A stretch of 64,000 nucleotides of DNA, taken from NCBI RefSeq assembly GCF_022760805.1, contig NZ_JAIVFL010000001.1:1798001-1862000 (forward strand), given 5' to 3'. This stretch comes from Candidatus Mycolicibacterium alkanivorans. Lineage in GTDB: Bacteria; Actinomycetota; Actinomycetes; Mycobacteriales; Mycobacteriaceae. The position numbers and the translations under genes were made by a program. Every line of letters starts with the position of its first letter. Position 1 is the first letter of the stretch. The notes below the pieces were generated by a model. The model was not told the DNA's origin and searched no databases. It worked only from the letters and a program-made list of their open reading frames with translations. Below are positions 27,682 to 38,319 of the stretch, piece by piece.

Positions 27682-29778
27682 TCATACGCGCCGAAGCAGA
27701 CCCGCGCGCTGCTCGGCGGGAATCAATGGCATGTTCAGGATGTGTGCGACGGCTCTGGCCGGTTCGATGCGTACGAAGTTGGACCGCCCCCATTGGTATT
27801 CCTCCCCGGTGATCTCGTCCCGAACCCAGAAGTGGTCATAGGGGTGCATACCCAATGCGGGCATGTCCAGCCACAAGGTTCCCCCTTCGGCGGCGAACGC
27901 GTTGAGGGTGACGACCACCAGCACGGTGTCGCCGGTGACGGGATCGAACTTGCTGTAGGCCAGCAGTGCGTCGTTGTCGACGTGGTGGAAGGTGATGGTG
28001 CGCATCTGGCACAGGGCCGGATGGACGCGGCGAATCTCGTTGAGGCGCTTGAGGAATGGCTCCAGCGAGCGTCCTTCGGCCAGCGCCGCCTCGAAGTCGC
28101 GGGGCCGCAGCTCGAACTTCTCGGAGTTCAGGTACTCCTCGCTGCCCTCGCGGACTGCGACGTGCTCGAAGAGCTCGAAGCCGGAGTAGACGCCCCACGA
28201 CGTGCCCATGGTGGCGGCCAGCACGGCCCGGATCGCGAACATGCCCGGACCGCCCTGCTGAAGGCTCTCGTGCAGGATGTCGGGGGTGTTGACGAACAGG
28301 TTGGGCCGCGCGTAATCGGCGTGCTCGGCGATCTGGCGGCCGAACTCCTCGAGCTCCCACTTGGCCGTACGCCAGGTGAAGTACGAATACGATTGCGTGA
28401 AGCCGAGTTTGGCCAGACCGTACAGTCGCGCCGGTCGGGTGAAGGCCTCCGAGAGGAACAACACGTCGGGGTCGGCAGACTTGACCTCGCTGATCAGCCA
28501 GGCCCAGAAGTTCGGCGGCTTGGTGTGCGGGTTGTCGACCCGAAAGATCTTGACCCCGTGGTCCATCCAGTGCCGCACCACCCGCAGCACCTCGTCGTAC
28601 AAGCCGGCCGGATCGTTGTCGAAGTTCAGCGGATAGATGTCCTGATACTTCTTCGGGGGGTTCTCCGCGTAGGCGATCGTCCCGTCGGGAAGCTCGGTGA
28701 ACCACTGCCGGTGGTTCTTGGCCCACGGGTGATCCGGCGCGCACTGCAGCGCCAGGTCCAGCGCCACCTCCAGACCGTTGTCCCGGGCGGCGGCGACGAA
28801 CCGGTCGAAGTCCTCAATCGTGCCGAGGTCGGGATGCAGTGCGTCGTGGCCGCCTTCGTCACTGCCGACGGCCCACGGCGAGCCCACATCGTCCGGCTCG
28901 GCGGTCACGGCGTTGTTGCGGCCCTTGCGGTGCACCTTGCCGATCGGATGGATCGGCGGTAGATAGACCACGTTGAAGCCCATCGCGGCGACCCGCGGTA
29001 GCGCCGCTGCCGCGGTGGCGAATGTGCCGTGCACCGGCCTGCCCCCGGCGTCCCACCCTCCGGTGGACCGCGGAAAGAGCTCGTACCAGGCGCTGCACCG
29101 GGCAAGCGGGCGGTCCACCCACACGCCGTAGGCGGCGCCGCGGGTCATCAGTTCCCGCAGCGGATACTGCGCCAGCAGGCCGGTGACCTCGTGCGACAAC
29201 GCTAGCGCCGCACGGGTGACCGGATCGCCCGGCTCGCGCAGCGCCGCGGCGGCGTGCAGCAGCGGCGTGCGGCGGTCGCGGGGAACGCCGGTGGCGGCGC
29301 GCTCCAGCAGCCGGGCTCCCACCAGCAGATCGTTGTTCAGTTCGGTTTCACCCTGACCGGCGTCGAGTTTGGCCGTCACGGCGTGGTGCCATGTCGCGAT
29401 CGGATCGCCCCACCCGTCGATCCGGTAGGTCCATAGGCCCACCCGGTCGGGCACGAACTGGCCGTGGAACAGGTCCGGCGTACGGCCGGTCGACATCGCG
29501 TACAGCTGCGGCTTGATCCGGCTGGTGGCTGGGCCGGGCGCGGCCACCTCCCCGCCCTCGAGCGCCTTGACCCGCCGGGCGGGGTGCTGTCCGAGTTGTG
29601 GATAGGCCGCTCCCAGGTAGCGGACGACCAACGTAGCGGCTACCGCGTCGTGGCCCTCGCGCCAGACCGACGCCGACACCGGGACCACCTCCCCGACGAC
29701 CGCTTTGGCCGGATAGGTACCGCAGGACACAACGGGCGCGACGTCATCGATCTCGATACGACCGGGCACCCAAACCAC
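27682..29778 (-). CDS. glgE: Alpha-1,4-glucan:maltose-1-phosphate maltosyltransferase GlgE
   Basis: 698-residue GH13_3 enzyme that extends alpha-glucans using maltose-1-phosphate, the GlgE pathway that is a validated drug target in M. tuberculosis. The nucleophile is D415 in [11 protein letters not shown] and the acid/base E444 in VLFLSEAF. The start is a GTG at 29778, the only plausible start in this frame; the protein is a few residues shorter at the N-terminus than Rv1327c. Together with the glgB and glgP genes it makes, branches and degrades the polymer. Confidence 0.96.
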   Translation of the reverse strand: MVWVPGRIEIDDVAPVVSCGTYPAKAVVGEVVPVSASVWREGHDAVAATLVVRYLGAAYPQLGQHPARRVKALEGGEVAAPGPATSRIKPQLYAMSTGRTPDLFHGQFVPDRVGLWTYRIDGWGDPIATWHHAVTAKLDAGQGETELNNDLLVGARLLERAATGVPRDRRTPLLHAAAALREPGDPVTRAALALSHEVTGLLAQYPLRELMTRGAAYGVWVDRPLARCSAWYELFPRSTGGWDAGGRPVHGTFATAAAALPRVAAMGFNVVYLPPIHPIGKVHRKGRNNAVTAEPDDVGSPWAVGSDEGGHDALHPDLGTIEDFDRFVAAARDNGLEVALDLALQCAPDHPWAKNHRQWFTELPDGTIAYAENPPKKYQDIYPLNFDNDPAGLYDEVLRVVRHWMDHGVKIFRVDNPHTKPPNFWAWLISEVKSADPDVLFLSEAFTRPARLYGLAKLGFTQSYSYFTWRTAKWELEEFGRQIAEHADYARPNLFVNTPDILHESLQQGGPGMFAIRAVLAATMGTSWGVYSGFELFEHVAVREGSEEYLNSEKFELRPRDFEAALAEGRSLEPFLKRLNEIRRVHPALCQMRTITFHHVDNDALLAYSKFDPVTGDTVLVVVTLNAFAAEGGTLWLDMPALGMHPYDHFWVRDEITGEEYQWGRSNFVRIEPARAVAHILNMPLIPAEQRAGLLRRV

Positions 29779-29950
29779 TCCATTCGTGACTCGTAACGAC
29801 GTGGCCTGTGCCGCGCCGGTTTCGTCGTGCTGTCGCTCTCGTGCCTTCTCGGGGTAACCGCATCACGCTCTGTTCACACCGTAGTGGGCCGACCGGCGCG
29901 GGTGGAAGAAGCGCACCCGCGGCTGGCGCGCTCAGCTAAGGTTGGGACCC
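29779..29950. other. Divergent promoter region between glgE and glgP
   Basis: This 172-base gap separates glgE (minus) and glgP (plus), so both promoters should lie here. I see no hexamer pair strong enough to call and no clear operator. Confidence 0.4.
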
Positions 29951-32533
29951 GTGAAGGCGCTGCGTAGGTTCACGGTCCGTGCCCACCTGCCCCAGCGGCT
30001 CTCCGCGCTCGGCCGGTTGTCCACCAACCTGAGGTGGTCGTGGGACAAACCGACACAGGATCTCTTCGCGTCGATCGACCCCGCACTGTGGCGGCAGGCT
30101 GGTCAGGATCCGGTCGCGTTACTGGGGGCGGTCAACCCCGCGCGCCTTGACGAGCTGGCCGGCGACCAGGCATTCCTCGCCGGTCTGGACGCGCTGTCCG
30201 CCGATCTCGACGACTACCTGGCCAGGCCGATGTGGTACCAGGAACACAATCCGGCCGACATGCCCACCGGCATCGCGTACTTCTCGATGGAGTTCGGCGT
30301 GGCCGGAGTGCTGCCCAACTACTCGGGCGGCCTAGGCATTCTCGCCGGTGACCACCTCAAGTCAGCCTCGGATCTCGGCCTGCCGTTGATCGCGGTGGGC
30401 CTGCACTACCGGTCCGGTTACTTCCGCCAGTCGCTGACCGCCGACGGCTGGCAGCGGGAGAACTACCCGTCGCTGGACCCGCAGGGCCTTCCGCTGCGTC
30501 TGCTCACCGACGCCGCCGGTGCGCCGGTGCTCGTCGAGCTGGCCATGCCGGAGTCCGCCCAGCTGCGGGCCCGGGTATGGGTGGCCCGGGTCGGCCGGAT
30601 TCCACTGCTGCTGCTCGACTCCGACATCCCGGAGAACGAGCACGATCTGCGCAACGTCACCGACCGGCTCTACGGCGGCGACCAGGAGCACCGCATCAAG
30701 CAGGAGCTGCTGGCCGGCGTCGGCGGCGTGCGCGCCATCCGCGCGTACACCGCCATCGAGGGCCTGCCCGCGCCGGATGTGTTCCACATGAACGAGGGCC
30801 ACGCCGGCTTCCTCGGCGTCGAGCGCATCCGCGAGTTCATGGCCTCGGACAGGCTTGACTTCGACACCGCGCTGACGGTGGTGCGCTCCAGCACGGTGTT
30901 CACCACCCACACACCGGTGCCGGCGGGTATCGACCGGTTCCCGGAGGAGATGGTGCAGCGCTATCTCGGCGACGACGGTCCCGATGGACTGCTGCCCGGC
31001 GTTCCGGTGGAACGCGTGCTGGCATTCGGCGCCGAGGACGACCCGCTGATGTTCAACATGGCGCACATGGGCCTGCGGCTCGCGCAGCGCGCCAACGGGG
31101 TGTCGCTGCTGCACAGGTGGGTCAGCCGCCACATGTTCGACGAACTGTGGCCCGGTTTCGACCCTGCAGAGGTTCCGATCGGCTCCATCACCAACGGTGT
31201 GCACGGCCCGACATGGGCTGCTCCGCAGTGGCTGGAACTGGGCCGCGAGCTCGCGGGTTCCGCCGAGGCATTGCGCGAGCCGCAGGTGTGGGAACGCCTG
31301 CAGGAGGTCGAGCCCGGCCACATCTGGTGGATCCGGTCGCAGCTGCGCGCCAAGCTGGTCGACGACGTGCGACTGCGGCTGCGCCGCTCCTGGCTGGAAC
31401 GCGGTGCGTCAGAGGCCGAATTGGGCTGGATTGCAACGGCTTTCGATCCAGACGTGCTGACGCTCGGGTTCGCCAGGCGGGTTCCCACCTACAAGCGCCT
31501 GACCCTGATGCTGCGCGACCCCGAGCTGCTCGAGGCGCTGCTGCTCGACCCGGACAGGCCGCTTCAGCTGATCGTCGCGGGTAAGTCGCACCCCGCCGAC
31601 GACGCCGGAAAGGCCCTCATCCAGCAGGTGGTCAAGTTCGCTGACCGGCCCGAGGTTCGGCATCGCATCGCCTTCCTGCCCGACTACGACATGTCGATGG
31701 CGCGGCTGCTGTACTGGGGTTGCGATGTGTGGCTGAACAATCCGCTGCGACCGCTGGAGGCGTGCGGCACGTCGGGCATGAAGAGCGCCTTGAACGGCGG
31801 GCTGAACCTGTCCATCCGCGACGGCTGGTGGGACGAGTGGTACGACGGCGAAAACGGCTGGGAGATACCGACTGCCGACGGACTGGCCGACGAAGGTCGC
31901 CGCGACGATCTGGAGGCCGCCGCGCTCTACGACCTGCTGGAGCAATCGGTGGGCCCGAAGTTCTACGACCGCGACGGCACCGGTGTGCCGACCCGCTGGG
32001 TCGAGATGGTCCGCCACACCCTGCAGTCGCTGGGCCCCAAGGTGCTCGCATCGCGCATGGTGCGCGACTACACCGAGAAGTACTACGCCCCGGCCGCCCA
32101 GTCGCTGCGCCGGACTGTCCAGCCGATCGATGGCCTGCCCTTCGGCGTCGCCCGCGAGCTGACCGCATACCGCCTTCGGGCGCGCGAGGCCTGGCCGAAG
32201 GTCACCATCACCGATGTCGACAGCACCGGTCTGCCGGACACCCCGGTGCTGGGGTCGCAGCTCACGCTCACCGCGGCCGTGCAACTGGCCGGCCTGAAGC
32301 CCGACGAGGTCGCGGTGCAGGCCGTGCTGGGCCGAGTCGACGCCGCCGACGTCCTACAGGAGCCCACCTATGTGGGCATGGTTCACACCGGATCGGGTGA
32401 CGGCGACACGGAGATCTTCTCCACCACGACGCCACTTCCGGTGGCCGGATCGGTCGGCTACACCGTGCGGGTGCTGCCGCATAACCCCCTGTTGGCCGGT
32501 GACAACGAATTGGGCCTGGTGGCTCTGGCGTAA
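29951..32533 (+). CDS. glgP: Alpha-glucan phosphorylase
   Basis: 860-residue GT35 enzyme releasing glucose-1-phosphate from alpha-glucans; in mycobacteria the related activity also feeds maltose-1-phosphate turnover. The N-terminal DUF3417 segment (about 1-110) is typical of the actinobacterial type. Conserved segments include YSGGLGILAGDHLKSASDLG, FHMNEGHAGF and the PLP-binding region EACGTSGMKSALNGG with its lysine. A GTG at 29951 gives MKALRRFTVRAHLP, as in Rv1328. The gene diverges from the glgE-glgB operon. Confidence 0.95.
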   Translation: MKALRRFTVRAHLPQRLSALGRLSTNLRWSWDKPTQDLFASIDPALWRQAGQDPVALLGAVNPARLDELAGDQAFLAGLDALSADLDDYLARPMWYQEHNPADMPTGIAYFSMEFGVAGVLPNYSGGLGILAGDHLKSASDLGLPLIAVGLHYRSGYFRQSLTADGWQRENYPSLDPQGLPLRLLTDAAGAPVLVELAMPESAQLRARVWVARVGRIPLLLLDSDIPENEHDLRNVTDRLYGGDQEHRIKQELLAGVGGVRAIRAYTAIEGLPAPDVFHMNEGHAGFLGVERIREFMASDRLDFDTALTVVRSSTVFTTHTPVPAGIDRFPEEMVQRYLGDDGPDGLLPGVPVERVLAFGAEDDPLMFNMAHMGLRLAQRANGVSLLHRWVSRHMFDELWPGFDPAEVPIGSITNGVHGPTWAAPQWLELGRELAGSAEALREPQVWERLQEVEPGHIWWIRSQLRAKLVDDVRLRLRRSWLERGASEAELGWIATAFDPDVLTLGFARRVPTYKRLTLMLRDPELLEALLLDPDRPLQLIVAGKSHPADDAGKALIQQVVKFADRPEVRHRIAFLPDYDMSMARLLYWGCDVWLNNPLRPLEACGTSGMKSALNGGLNLSIRDGWWDEWYDGENGWEIPTADGLADEGRRDDLEAAALYDLLEQSVGPKFYDRDGTGVPTRWVEMVRHTLQSLGPKVLASRMVRDYTEKYYAPAAQSLRRTVQPIDGLPFGVARELTAYRLRAREAWPKVTITDVDSTGLPDTPVLGSQLTLTAAVQLAGLKPDEVAVQAVLGRVDAADVLQEPTYVGMVHTGSGDGDTEIFSTTTPLPVAGSVGYTVRVLPHNPLLAGDNELGLVALA

Positions 32534-32654
32534 CGCTGACGGCTCCAGACGCGGTTAGCAGCCTAAAGGGAGCCGCATGTAGGTTCCCTGAAGGAGTGTC
32601 GGCCGGTCCATCATCGAGGCGGACCAACGGCGCGCCGGGAAGGCTTTCGGGGCA

Positions 32655-33380
32655 GTGTTTGTACGTGGTGCAGCCGCTGTGGCGCTGGTTGGTTCCTTGC
32701 TCGTTACGTCGGCGCCGGCTTGGGCCGACCCGGATCCCACAGCTCCCGACGCGGCCACGCCGGTTTCGGCCGAAGTTCCCGACGCCGCAGTGCCGGTGGA
32801 CGATGGCAGGGTCGAGTCCACCTCGCCGGCCACCACGAAATCACCCGACGGCTGGACGTTGACGGTCTCGGCCAAGGACGAGATCCAGATGCCGGTGGCC
32901 CCGCTGACCACGGCGATCTCGTCGCGTGAGTACATCGTCGGCGGGGTCTACAACGGGGCGCTCAGCGGCAGCGGCGACTCCCCGAAGGGCGTCTTCGAGG
33001 TCGGCTACCAGATCGGCTGCGGCATCGACATGAGCACCTCCAACGGTGTGACGCTGACCGGAACCGCGGGCATCGGCCCGTCCGTCAGCAACTTCGGCCT
33101 GGCCTTCCCCGGAGTGCTGCCCGACGGAGTCCTGCCCGCCGTCGGCGGGAACATCGGCGGGGGCATCACCGTCGGCCTCAAGCCCGGCATCATCAACGTC
33201 TTCCCGGTGACCAAGAAGGAATACAAGGGCCCCGCGCCGTGGGTGTCGATCAGCAACTTCCACGTCAAGATCGACGGCTGCGTGGGCGAGTCGTTCATCC
33301 GCTCCTACGCGACGCTCACCAAATCCACCGACCAGGGCGAGGCGATCCTGTCCTGGTACGGCGTGACCAAGAAAATCTGA
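32655..33380 (+). CDS. MspA-family porin-like protein 1
   Basis: 241-residue exported protein. Residues 1-24 form a signal peptide ending SAPAWA before DPD; a Pro/Asp-rich linker follows; from about residue 68 the MspA-like beta domain begins (LTVSAKDEIQMPVAP, SREYIVGG, VGYQIGCG). MspA porins are outer-membrane channels for small hydrophilic solutes in rapidly growing mycobacteria and are absent from M. tuberculosis. It has two cysteines (in IGCGID and DGCVG) that classical MspA lacks. It stands alone between glgP and a convergent lipoprotein gene; two relatives lie at 59.7-61.1 kb. Confidence 0.88.
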   Translation: MFVRGAAAVALVGSLLVTSAPAWADPDPTAPDAATPVSAEVPDAAVPVDDGRVESTSPATTKSPDGWTLTVSAKDEIQMPVAPLTTAISSREYIVGGVYNGALSGSGDSPKGVFEVGYQIGCGIDMSTSNGVTLTGTAGIGPSVSNFGLAFPGVLPDGVLPAVGGNIGGGITVGLKPGIINVFPVTKKEYKGPAPWVSISNFHVKIDGCVGESFIRSYATLTKSTDQGEAILSWYGVTKKI

Positions 33381-33391
33381 CCCCACGGTCG

Positions 33392-34834
33392 TCACGGGAA
33401 GCGCTTGAGGCAGCGCTCCTGATCGCCCAGCACGCCGATCCGGAACGCATCGATCCGGGAGAACCCGGCCGGCACCGTCTCACCGTTGATGTCGCTGGCG
33501 GCCAGCCCGTTGGTCAGCAGCCCCGACACCGCCTCGTCGATGTCGCCGGCAGTGAGCGCCACCGTGTTGCCGTCGGGGGTGGTGACCTCCTCTGACAGCT
33601 TCGTGGTGGCCACCCCGGTCAGACACGCGGTGCGCAACCCGGCCGTTGCGTTGTCGAGCACCAGGCCGCTCTGCTGATGCTGAAGCGCCAGCATGTAGCG
33701 CGACACCACCACCGAGTAGGCGGTGTTGTCACCTTGGACCAGCACGTTGTCCTGGCCCTCGTTCGGCGCGCCGATCTTCTCCAGCCCCGGCAGGTCGACC
33801 GCGATGGTGTTGGTGGCCGGGCAGAACGACACCGGCGGACTGGGCCGGGCGTCCGGGCAGGTCGATGCCGAGGCGGCGTCGAACATCAGGTGAGGCGGGT
33901 TCTTCGGAGAGAACAGGATGTTCATCGCGTCGACAATCGCCCTCGTCGACTCCTCACTCACCGGCCACTCACCGGTCTGGTCCGACTGCAGTTCGACAGG
34001 CAGGTCGCCGCGACGCTGGCCGATCTCGGCGGCGTCGATCGCCGCGCACGACGACGCCCCATCGGTGAATCCGAACTGGAACGCCGAGATTCGCTCGAAG
34101 GCCGAGCCGTGCTCGTCACCGGTGCTGTAGTAGTCGTTCTGGCTGAGCAGCGGGTCGCGGAACGAGATCATCGCCGCCAGAAGGTTGTTCAGCCCGTCGC
34201 CGGTGGACAGCGTGAAGCGTGGTGAGTTGCCCTCGGCCACCCACCGCATGTACACCCCGGCGAAGCAGTCGGCCTGCTGCTCGGCCACCAGCGTCGGGGT
34301 GCCCTTCTTGTTCAGCTTGGCCAGCTTCTGGATGGCGTGGCCGTACTCGTGGGCCAGCACCATCGTGATGGCCATGTCGCCGTTGGCCTGCCGCAGGGAG
34401 GGCAGCAGCACGCCGCGGTCCCAGCCGATGGTGTTGTCGTCCTCGCAGAAAGCGGCGTTGATCAGGCCGTCGGTGCTCTCGTCGCAGAACGTGCCGGCAT
34501 AGCCGTTGGGGTCCCAGGAGATGAGGTCCTTGACCGGTTGGAACTTGCCGTCGAAGGTCTGGCTGTACGCCTCCTGCCAGAAGGTCTCCAGATCGCTGAC
34601 GGACTGCGCGGCGATCTCGTCGTCCTTGCCGCCGTCACCGTCGGTGACCTCGCGGGTGGGCTTCTCGGCGTTCGAGCGCAACCCGCTGTCGCCGTCGACG
34701 GCCTGCAGGCCCGCCACCTTGAACGGGTCCTCGAAGATCGACACCGGTTTGCCCTGCACGGTGGTGCCGCAGCCGGCCAGCACCACCGCGGCACCGGCGA
34801 CGGCGAGCAGACGTCGCAGGTGTCGTGGACGCAC
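33392..34834 (-). CDS. Putative zinc metallopeptidase lipoprotein (LpqM-like)
   Basis: 480-residue protein with a lipoprotein signal: basic start, hydrophobic core and lipobox LAGC with C22 as the lipidated residue. The zinc-peptidase motif HEYGH is at residues 162-166, and the likely third ligand is E185 in EQQADCFAGVY, a gluzincin-type layout seen in neutral zinc metallopeptidases. Several cysteines suggest disulfides outside the cytoplasm. It resembles the mycobacterial LpqM group; I am sure of the fold type but not of orthology. Substrate unknown. Confidence 0.85.
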   Translation of the reverse strand: MRPRHLRRLLAVAGAAVVLAGCGTTVQGKPVSIFEDPFKVAGLQAVDGDSGLRSNAEKPTREVTDGDGGKDDEIAAQSVSDLETFWQEAYSQTFDGKFQPVKDLISWDPNGYAGTFCDESTDGLINAAFCEDDNTIGWDRGVLLPSLRQANGDMAITMVLAHEYGHAIQKLAKLNKKGTPTLVAEQQADCFAGVYMRWVAEGNSPRFTLSTGDGLNNLLAAMISFRDPLLSQNDYYSTGDEHGSAFERISAFQFGFTDGASSCAAIDAAEIGQRRGDLPVELQSDQTGEWPVSEESTRAIVDAMNILFSPKNPPHLMFDAASASTCPDARPSPPVSFCPATNTIAVDLPGLEKIGAPNEGQDNVLVQGDNTAYSVVVSRYMLALQHQQSGLVLDNATAGLRTACLTGVATTKLSEEVTTPDGNTVALTAGDIDEAVSGLLTNGLAASDINGETVPAGFSRIDAFRIGVLGDQERCLKRFP

Positions 34835-34931
34835 GAGTGCTACCTCTCTGCAGCGCCGAAGACCGGCGGGGTCCGGTGTGGAAGTTCGCTACCACAATAG
34901 TGCCGTGCGGCGCGGACGGGCCGGTCGCCGA

Positions 34932-36950
34932 TCATCCGGGAGCGCCGCCGCGAAGGCGCTGAAGTGCTTGTTTGACCCGATGCGGGTCGGTGGTGGTCCA
35001 GAACGGCGGAAGGGAAGCCCGCAGATAGCCACCGTAACGGGCGGTGGCCATCCGGGAGTCCAGCACCGCCACTACGCCGCGGTCGTCGACCCGACGCAGC
35101 AGCCGGCCCGCACCCTGGGCGAGCAGCAGGGCCGCGTGCGCAGCCGCCACCGCCATGAAGCCGTTGCCACCCCGCGCCGCCACCGCGCGCTGCCGGGCGG
35201 TCAGCAGCGGATCGTCGGGTCGCGGGAAGGGAATGCGGTCGATGAGCACCAACGACAGCGACGGACCCGGCACGTCGACGCCCTGCCACAACGACAGTGT
35301 GCCGAACAACGAGGTCTGCGGGTCGGCGGCGAACTGCTCGACCAGCGCGGCGGTGCTGTCGTCGCCTTGGCACAGCACCGGGGTGTCGAGGCGCGCGCGC
35401 ATCGCCTCGGCGGCGGCTTTCGCGGCGCGCATCGACGAGAACAGGCCCAAGGTGCGTCCGTCGGCTGCTTCGATGAGTTCGGCGATCTCGTCGAGTTGCG
35501 GCTGCGAACCGGTGCCGTCGCGGCCCGGCGGCGGCAGGTGCGCCGCGATGTAGAGGATCCCGGACTTGGCGTGTTCGAATGGTGAGCCGACGTCCAGCCC
35601 GCGCCAGGATGGTCCGTCGGCGAGCCCCCAGGCGGCGGCCATCACATCGAACGAACCGCCGATGGTCAACGTCGCCGACGTGAGCACCGCGGTCGCGGCG
35701 TCGAACAGCCGGCCGCGGATCAGGCCGGCTACCGACAGCGGCGCCACCCGCAGCACCGGACGCATCGTTGCACCCGTCGATCCCCGAGCCGCCGCGCTCC
35801 TGCCCCCCGGACTGTCCTCGTGATCGAGCCACACCACATCCGTGCGGTCCGGTATCGCTGGCACGAACGAGTCCAGCACCCGCGCGGCGGTGTCGGCGAT
35901 CTCGCTCAGCGCGGCGATCGCCTCGGTGCGCGCCGGGGCCGTCCTGGGGTCACGCGGAGACGGGTCGATGTCGGCGCGCGCTGCGTTCGCCGCGTCACGC
36001 AGGGCGGTCAGATACGTCGCCAACTCGGCGTCGAGATAGTCCATCCGGCCCGGTTCCGCGTCGTGGATGGCCGAGGAGAACGTCGCGACCGCGGCCTCCA
36101 TCCGCTTGCTCAGCTCCGGGCTGACCAGCCGGGCGATGCGCCGGGTCGCCACACCCAGTGGCGCGGGAGTGAGCTCGCCGGTGGCCACCGAGGTCACCCG
36201 GTCCACCAACTCGTGCGCCTCGTCGACCACCACGTACTCGTGCTCGGGCAGCACGGATGCCTCCGCGATCGCGTCGATGGCCAGCAGTGCGTGGTTGGTG
36301 ACCACGATGTCGGCGTCACCGGCCACCGCCCGGGCCTTTTCCGCGAAGCAGTCCGCGCCGAAGGGGCAGCGCGCCATCCCGAGGCATTCGCGGGCCGACA
36401 CGCTGACCTCAGACCAGGATCGTTCCGCCACCCCCGGCGTGAGGTCGTCGCGGTCGCCGGTCTCGGTCGACGACGCCCATGCCGTCAGCCGGGCCACGTC
36501 ACGGCTCAGCGCGGTGGCCGCCATCGGTTCGAACAGCTCCACCTGAGAGGAGTCGGCGTCGGTGTCGGGAGTACCGTGAATCTTGTTCAGGCACAGATAG
36601 TTTCGTCGGCCTTTGAGCAGGGCGAACCGCGGCCGACGGGGCAGGGCATCGGCCAGCGCGTCGACCAGCCGGGGCAGGTCGCGGTCGACGAGCTGGCGTT
36701 GCAGGGCGATGGTGGCGGTGGACACCACCACGGGTGACTCCGCGGTGATGGCCCGCGCGATCGCGGGCACCAGGTAGGCCAGCGACTTTCCCGTCCCTGT
36801 CCCGGCCTGCACCGCGAGATGCTCCCCGGACTCGAGCGCGTGCGCCACCGCCTCGGCCATCGTCACCTGGCCAGGACGCTGGCTGCCGCCCAGTGCTGCG
36901 ACCGCGGTGGCCAGCAGCTCGGCGACCGGCGGGAATTCCTCAGCGCTCAC
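34932..36950 (-). CDS. dinG: ATP-dependent helicase DinG
   Basis: 672-residue XPD-like superfamily 2 helicase with 5'-3' polarity, thought to unwind R-loops and forked DNA. Walker A AGTGTGKS is at residues 49-56. Cysteines in NYLCLN and CLGMARCPFGADCF give the four-Cys iron-sulfur cluster, and the DEAH box is VVDEAHEL. The C-terminal helicase motif reads LFGTLSLWQGVDVPGPSLSLVLIDRIPFPRPDDP. It overlaps the downstream end of pncB by four bases and corresponds to Rv1329c. Confidence 0.95.
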   Translation of the reverse strand: MSAEEFPPVAELLATAVAALGGSQRPGQVTMAEAVAHALESGEHLAVQAGTGTGKSLAYLVPAIARAITAESPVVVSTATIALQRQLVDRDLPRLVDALADALPRRPRFALLKGRRNYLCLNKIHGTPDTDADSSQVELFEPMAATALSRDVARLTAWASSTETGDRDDLTPGVAERSWSEVSVSARECLGMARCPFGADCFAEKARAVAGDADIVVTNHALLAIDAIAEASVLPEHEYVVVDEAHELVDRVTSVATGELTPAPLGVATRRIARLVSPELSKRMEAAVATFSSAIHDAEPGRMDYLDAELATYLTALRDAANAARADIDPSPRDPRTAPARTEAIAALSEIADTAARVLDSFVPAIPDRTDVVWLDHEDSPGGRSAAARGSTGATMRPVLRVAPLSVAGLIRGRLFDAATAVLTSATLTIGGSFDVMAAAWGLADGPSWRGLDVGSPFEHAKSGILYIAAHLPPPGRDGTGSQPQLDEIAELIEAADGRTLGLFSSMRAAKAAAEAMRARLDTPVLCQGDDSTAALVEQFAADPQTSLFGTLSLWQGVDVPGPSLSLVLIDRIPFPRPDDPLLTARQRAVAARGGNGFMAVAAAHAALLLAQGAGRLLRRVDDRGVVAVLDSRMATARYGGYLRASLPPFWTTTDPHRVKQALQRLRGGAPG

Positions 36951-38242
36951 CGTCGGCGCGCCGTTACCTGGCGGGTCGGGATCGCGGGTTCGCCGCGGGA
37001 CAGGGCCAGGCCCTCCCAGGGCAGGCTGTGCAGTCCGGCGACCACCCGCTCGCGGGCCGCGGTGAGATCCGGCGTCGCCAGCAGTCGGCCGCCCCGCACC
37101 AGCGGCACCGTCAGCAGCCGTGCCGGCTCGGCGCTCTCGACGGGTTCGCCGACCGGGTGGATCACCTCTTCGGTGATCGTGCCGGTGGGCCGGGACAGCC
37201 GTGTCGCGGCCTTGCGTCCGCCATGAGATTCCTTGTGGCTGCTGCGCTTCTGCACCGGAAGTCCGTCGACCTCGACCAGTTTGTAGACCATGCTGGCCGT
37301 CGGTGCGCCCGAGCCGGTGACCACCGAGGTGCCCACGCCGTAGGTGTCGACGGGGTCGGCGCGCAGCGCTGCGATCGAGTACTCGTCGAGATCGCCGGAC
37401 ACCACGATCTGGGTGCCGGTGGCGCCCAGCTCGTCGAGTTGGGCGCGAACCTGCCGGGCCAGCACACCCAGGTCGCCGGAGTCGATGCGCACCGCGCCGA
37501 GCCCGGTACCCGCGACGGCGATGGCGTTGGCCGCGCCGACGATCACGTCATAGGTGTCGACCAGCAGCGTGGTGCCGACCCCCAGCGCGTCGACCTGAGC
37601 CCGGAACGCGGCCTTCTCATCCGGGCCGTCGGCGCCGGTGTGCAGCATCGTGAACGCATGAGCGCTGGTGCCCAGCGCGGGCACGCCGTAGCGGCGGCAC
37701 GCCTCGAGGTTGGACGTACCGGCAAACCCGGCGATGTAGGCGGCACGCGCCGAGGCGACCGCCGCCTGCTCATGCGTGCGCCGCGATCCCATCTCGATCA
37801 GCGGTCGGCCCGCGGACGCGCTGACCATCCGGGCGGCTGCCGAGGCGATCGCGGTGTCGTGATTGAAGATCGACAGCGCCAATGTCTCGAGCACCACGCA
37901 TTCGGCGAACGTGCCGGTGACCGAGAGCACCGGCGACCCGGGGAAGTACAGCTCGCCCTCGGCGTAACCGTCGATGTCGCCGCTGAATCGGAAGCCACGC
38001 AGGTAGTCCAGCGTGGCCGCGTCGAGAAACGAGCTCAGCGAGTCCAGCGCGCCGTCGTCGAAGACGAACTCCGTCAACGCCTCCAGGAACCGGCCGGTGC
38101 CCGCCACCACGCCGTAGCGGCGGCCCTCCGGCAGGCGGCGGGCGAAGACCTCGAAGGTGGTACGGCGCGCGGCGGTCCCGTCCCGCAAGGCCGCCGACAG
38201 CATCGTCAGCTCGTACTTGTCGGTCAGCAGCGCGGCCGTCAC
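36947..38242 (-). CDS. pncB: Nicotinate phosphoribosyltransferase
   Basis: 431-residue enzyme of the NAD salvage (Preiss-Handler) pathway converting nicotinate and PRPP to nicotinate mononucleotide. Conserved family segments are LLTDKYELTMLSAAL at the N-terminus, FEVFARRLPEGRRYGV, GTSNLEACRRYGVPALGTSAHAF and the phosphate-binding RIDSGDLG. The start is a GTG. The gene is followed by dinG with a four-base overlap and diverges from clpS over 77 bases. It matches Rv1330c (PncB1). Confidence 0.95.
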   Translation of the reverse strand: MTAALLTDKYELTMLSAALRDGTAARRTTFEVFARRLPEGRRYGVVAGTGRFLEALTEFVFDDGALDSLSSFLDAATLDYLRGFRFSGDIDGYAEGELYFPGSPVLSVTGTFAECVVLETLALSIFNHDTAIASAAARMVSASAGRPLIEMGSRRTHEQAAVASARAAYIAGFAGTSNLEACRRYGVPALGTSAHAFTMLHTGADGPDEKAAFRAQVDALGVGTTLLVDTYDVIVGAANAIAVAGTGLGAVRIDSGDLGVLARQVRAQLDELGATGTQIVVSGDLDEYSIAALRADPVDTYGVGTSVVTGSGAPTASMVYKLVEVDGLPVQKRSSHKESHGGRKAATRLSRPTGTITEEVIHPVGEPVESAEPARLLTVPLVRGGRLLATPDLTAARERVVAGLHSLPWEGLALSRGEPAIPTRQVTARRR

Positions 38243-38319
38243 ACGGCAACGGTATCGGCTGACGCGACACCGGGAGCGCGGACGTCGGGAGATTGCGTCG
38301 GCTCGCTATCCTTGGACCC

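Noticed and set aside
25414..28962. 1182-codon plus-strand frame across glgB and glgE
   Set aside because: It is the antisense shadow of two GC-rich genes with clear catalytic motifs; its own product has no recognisable domain.
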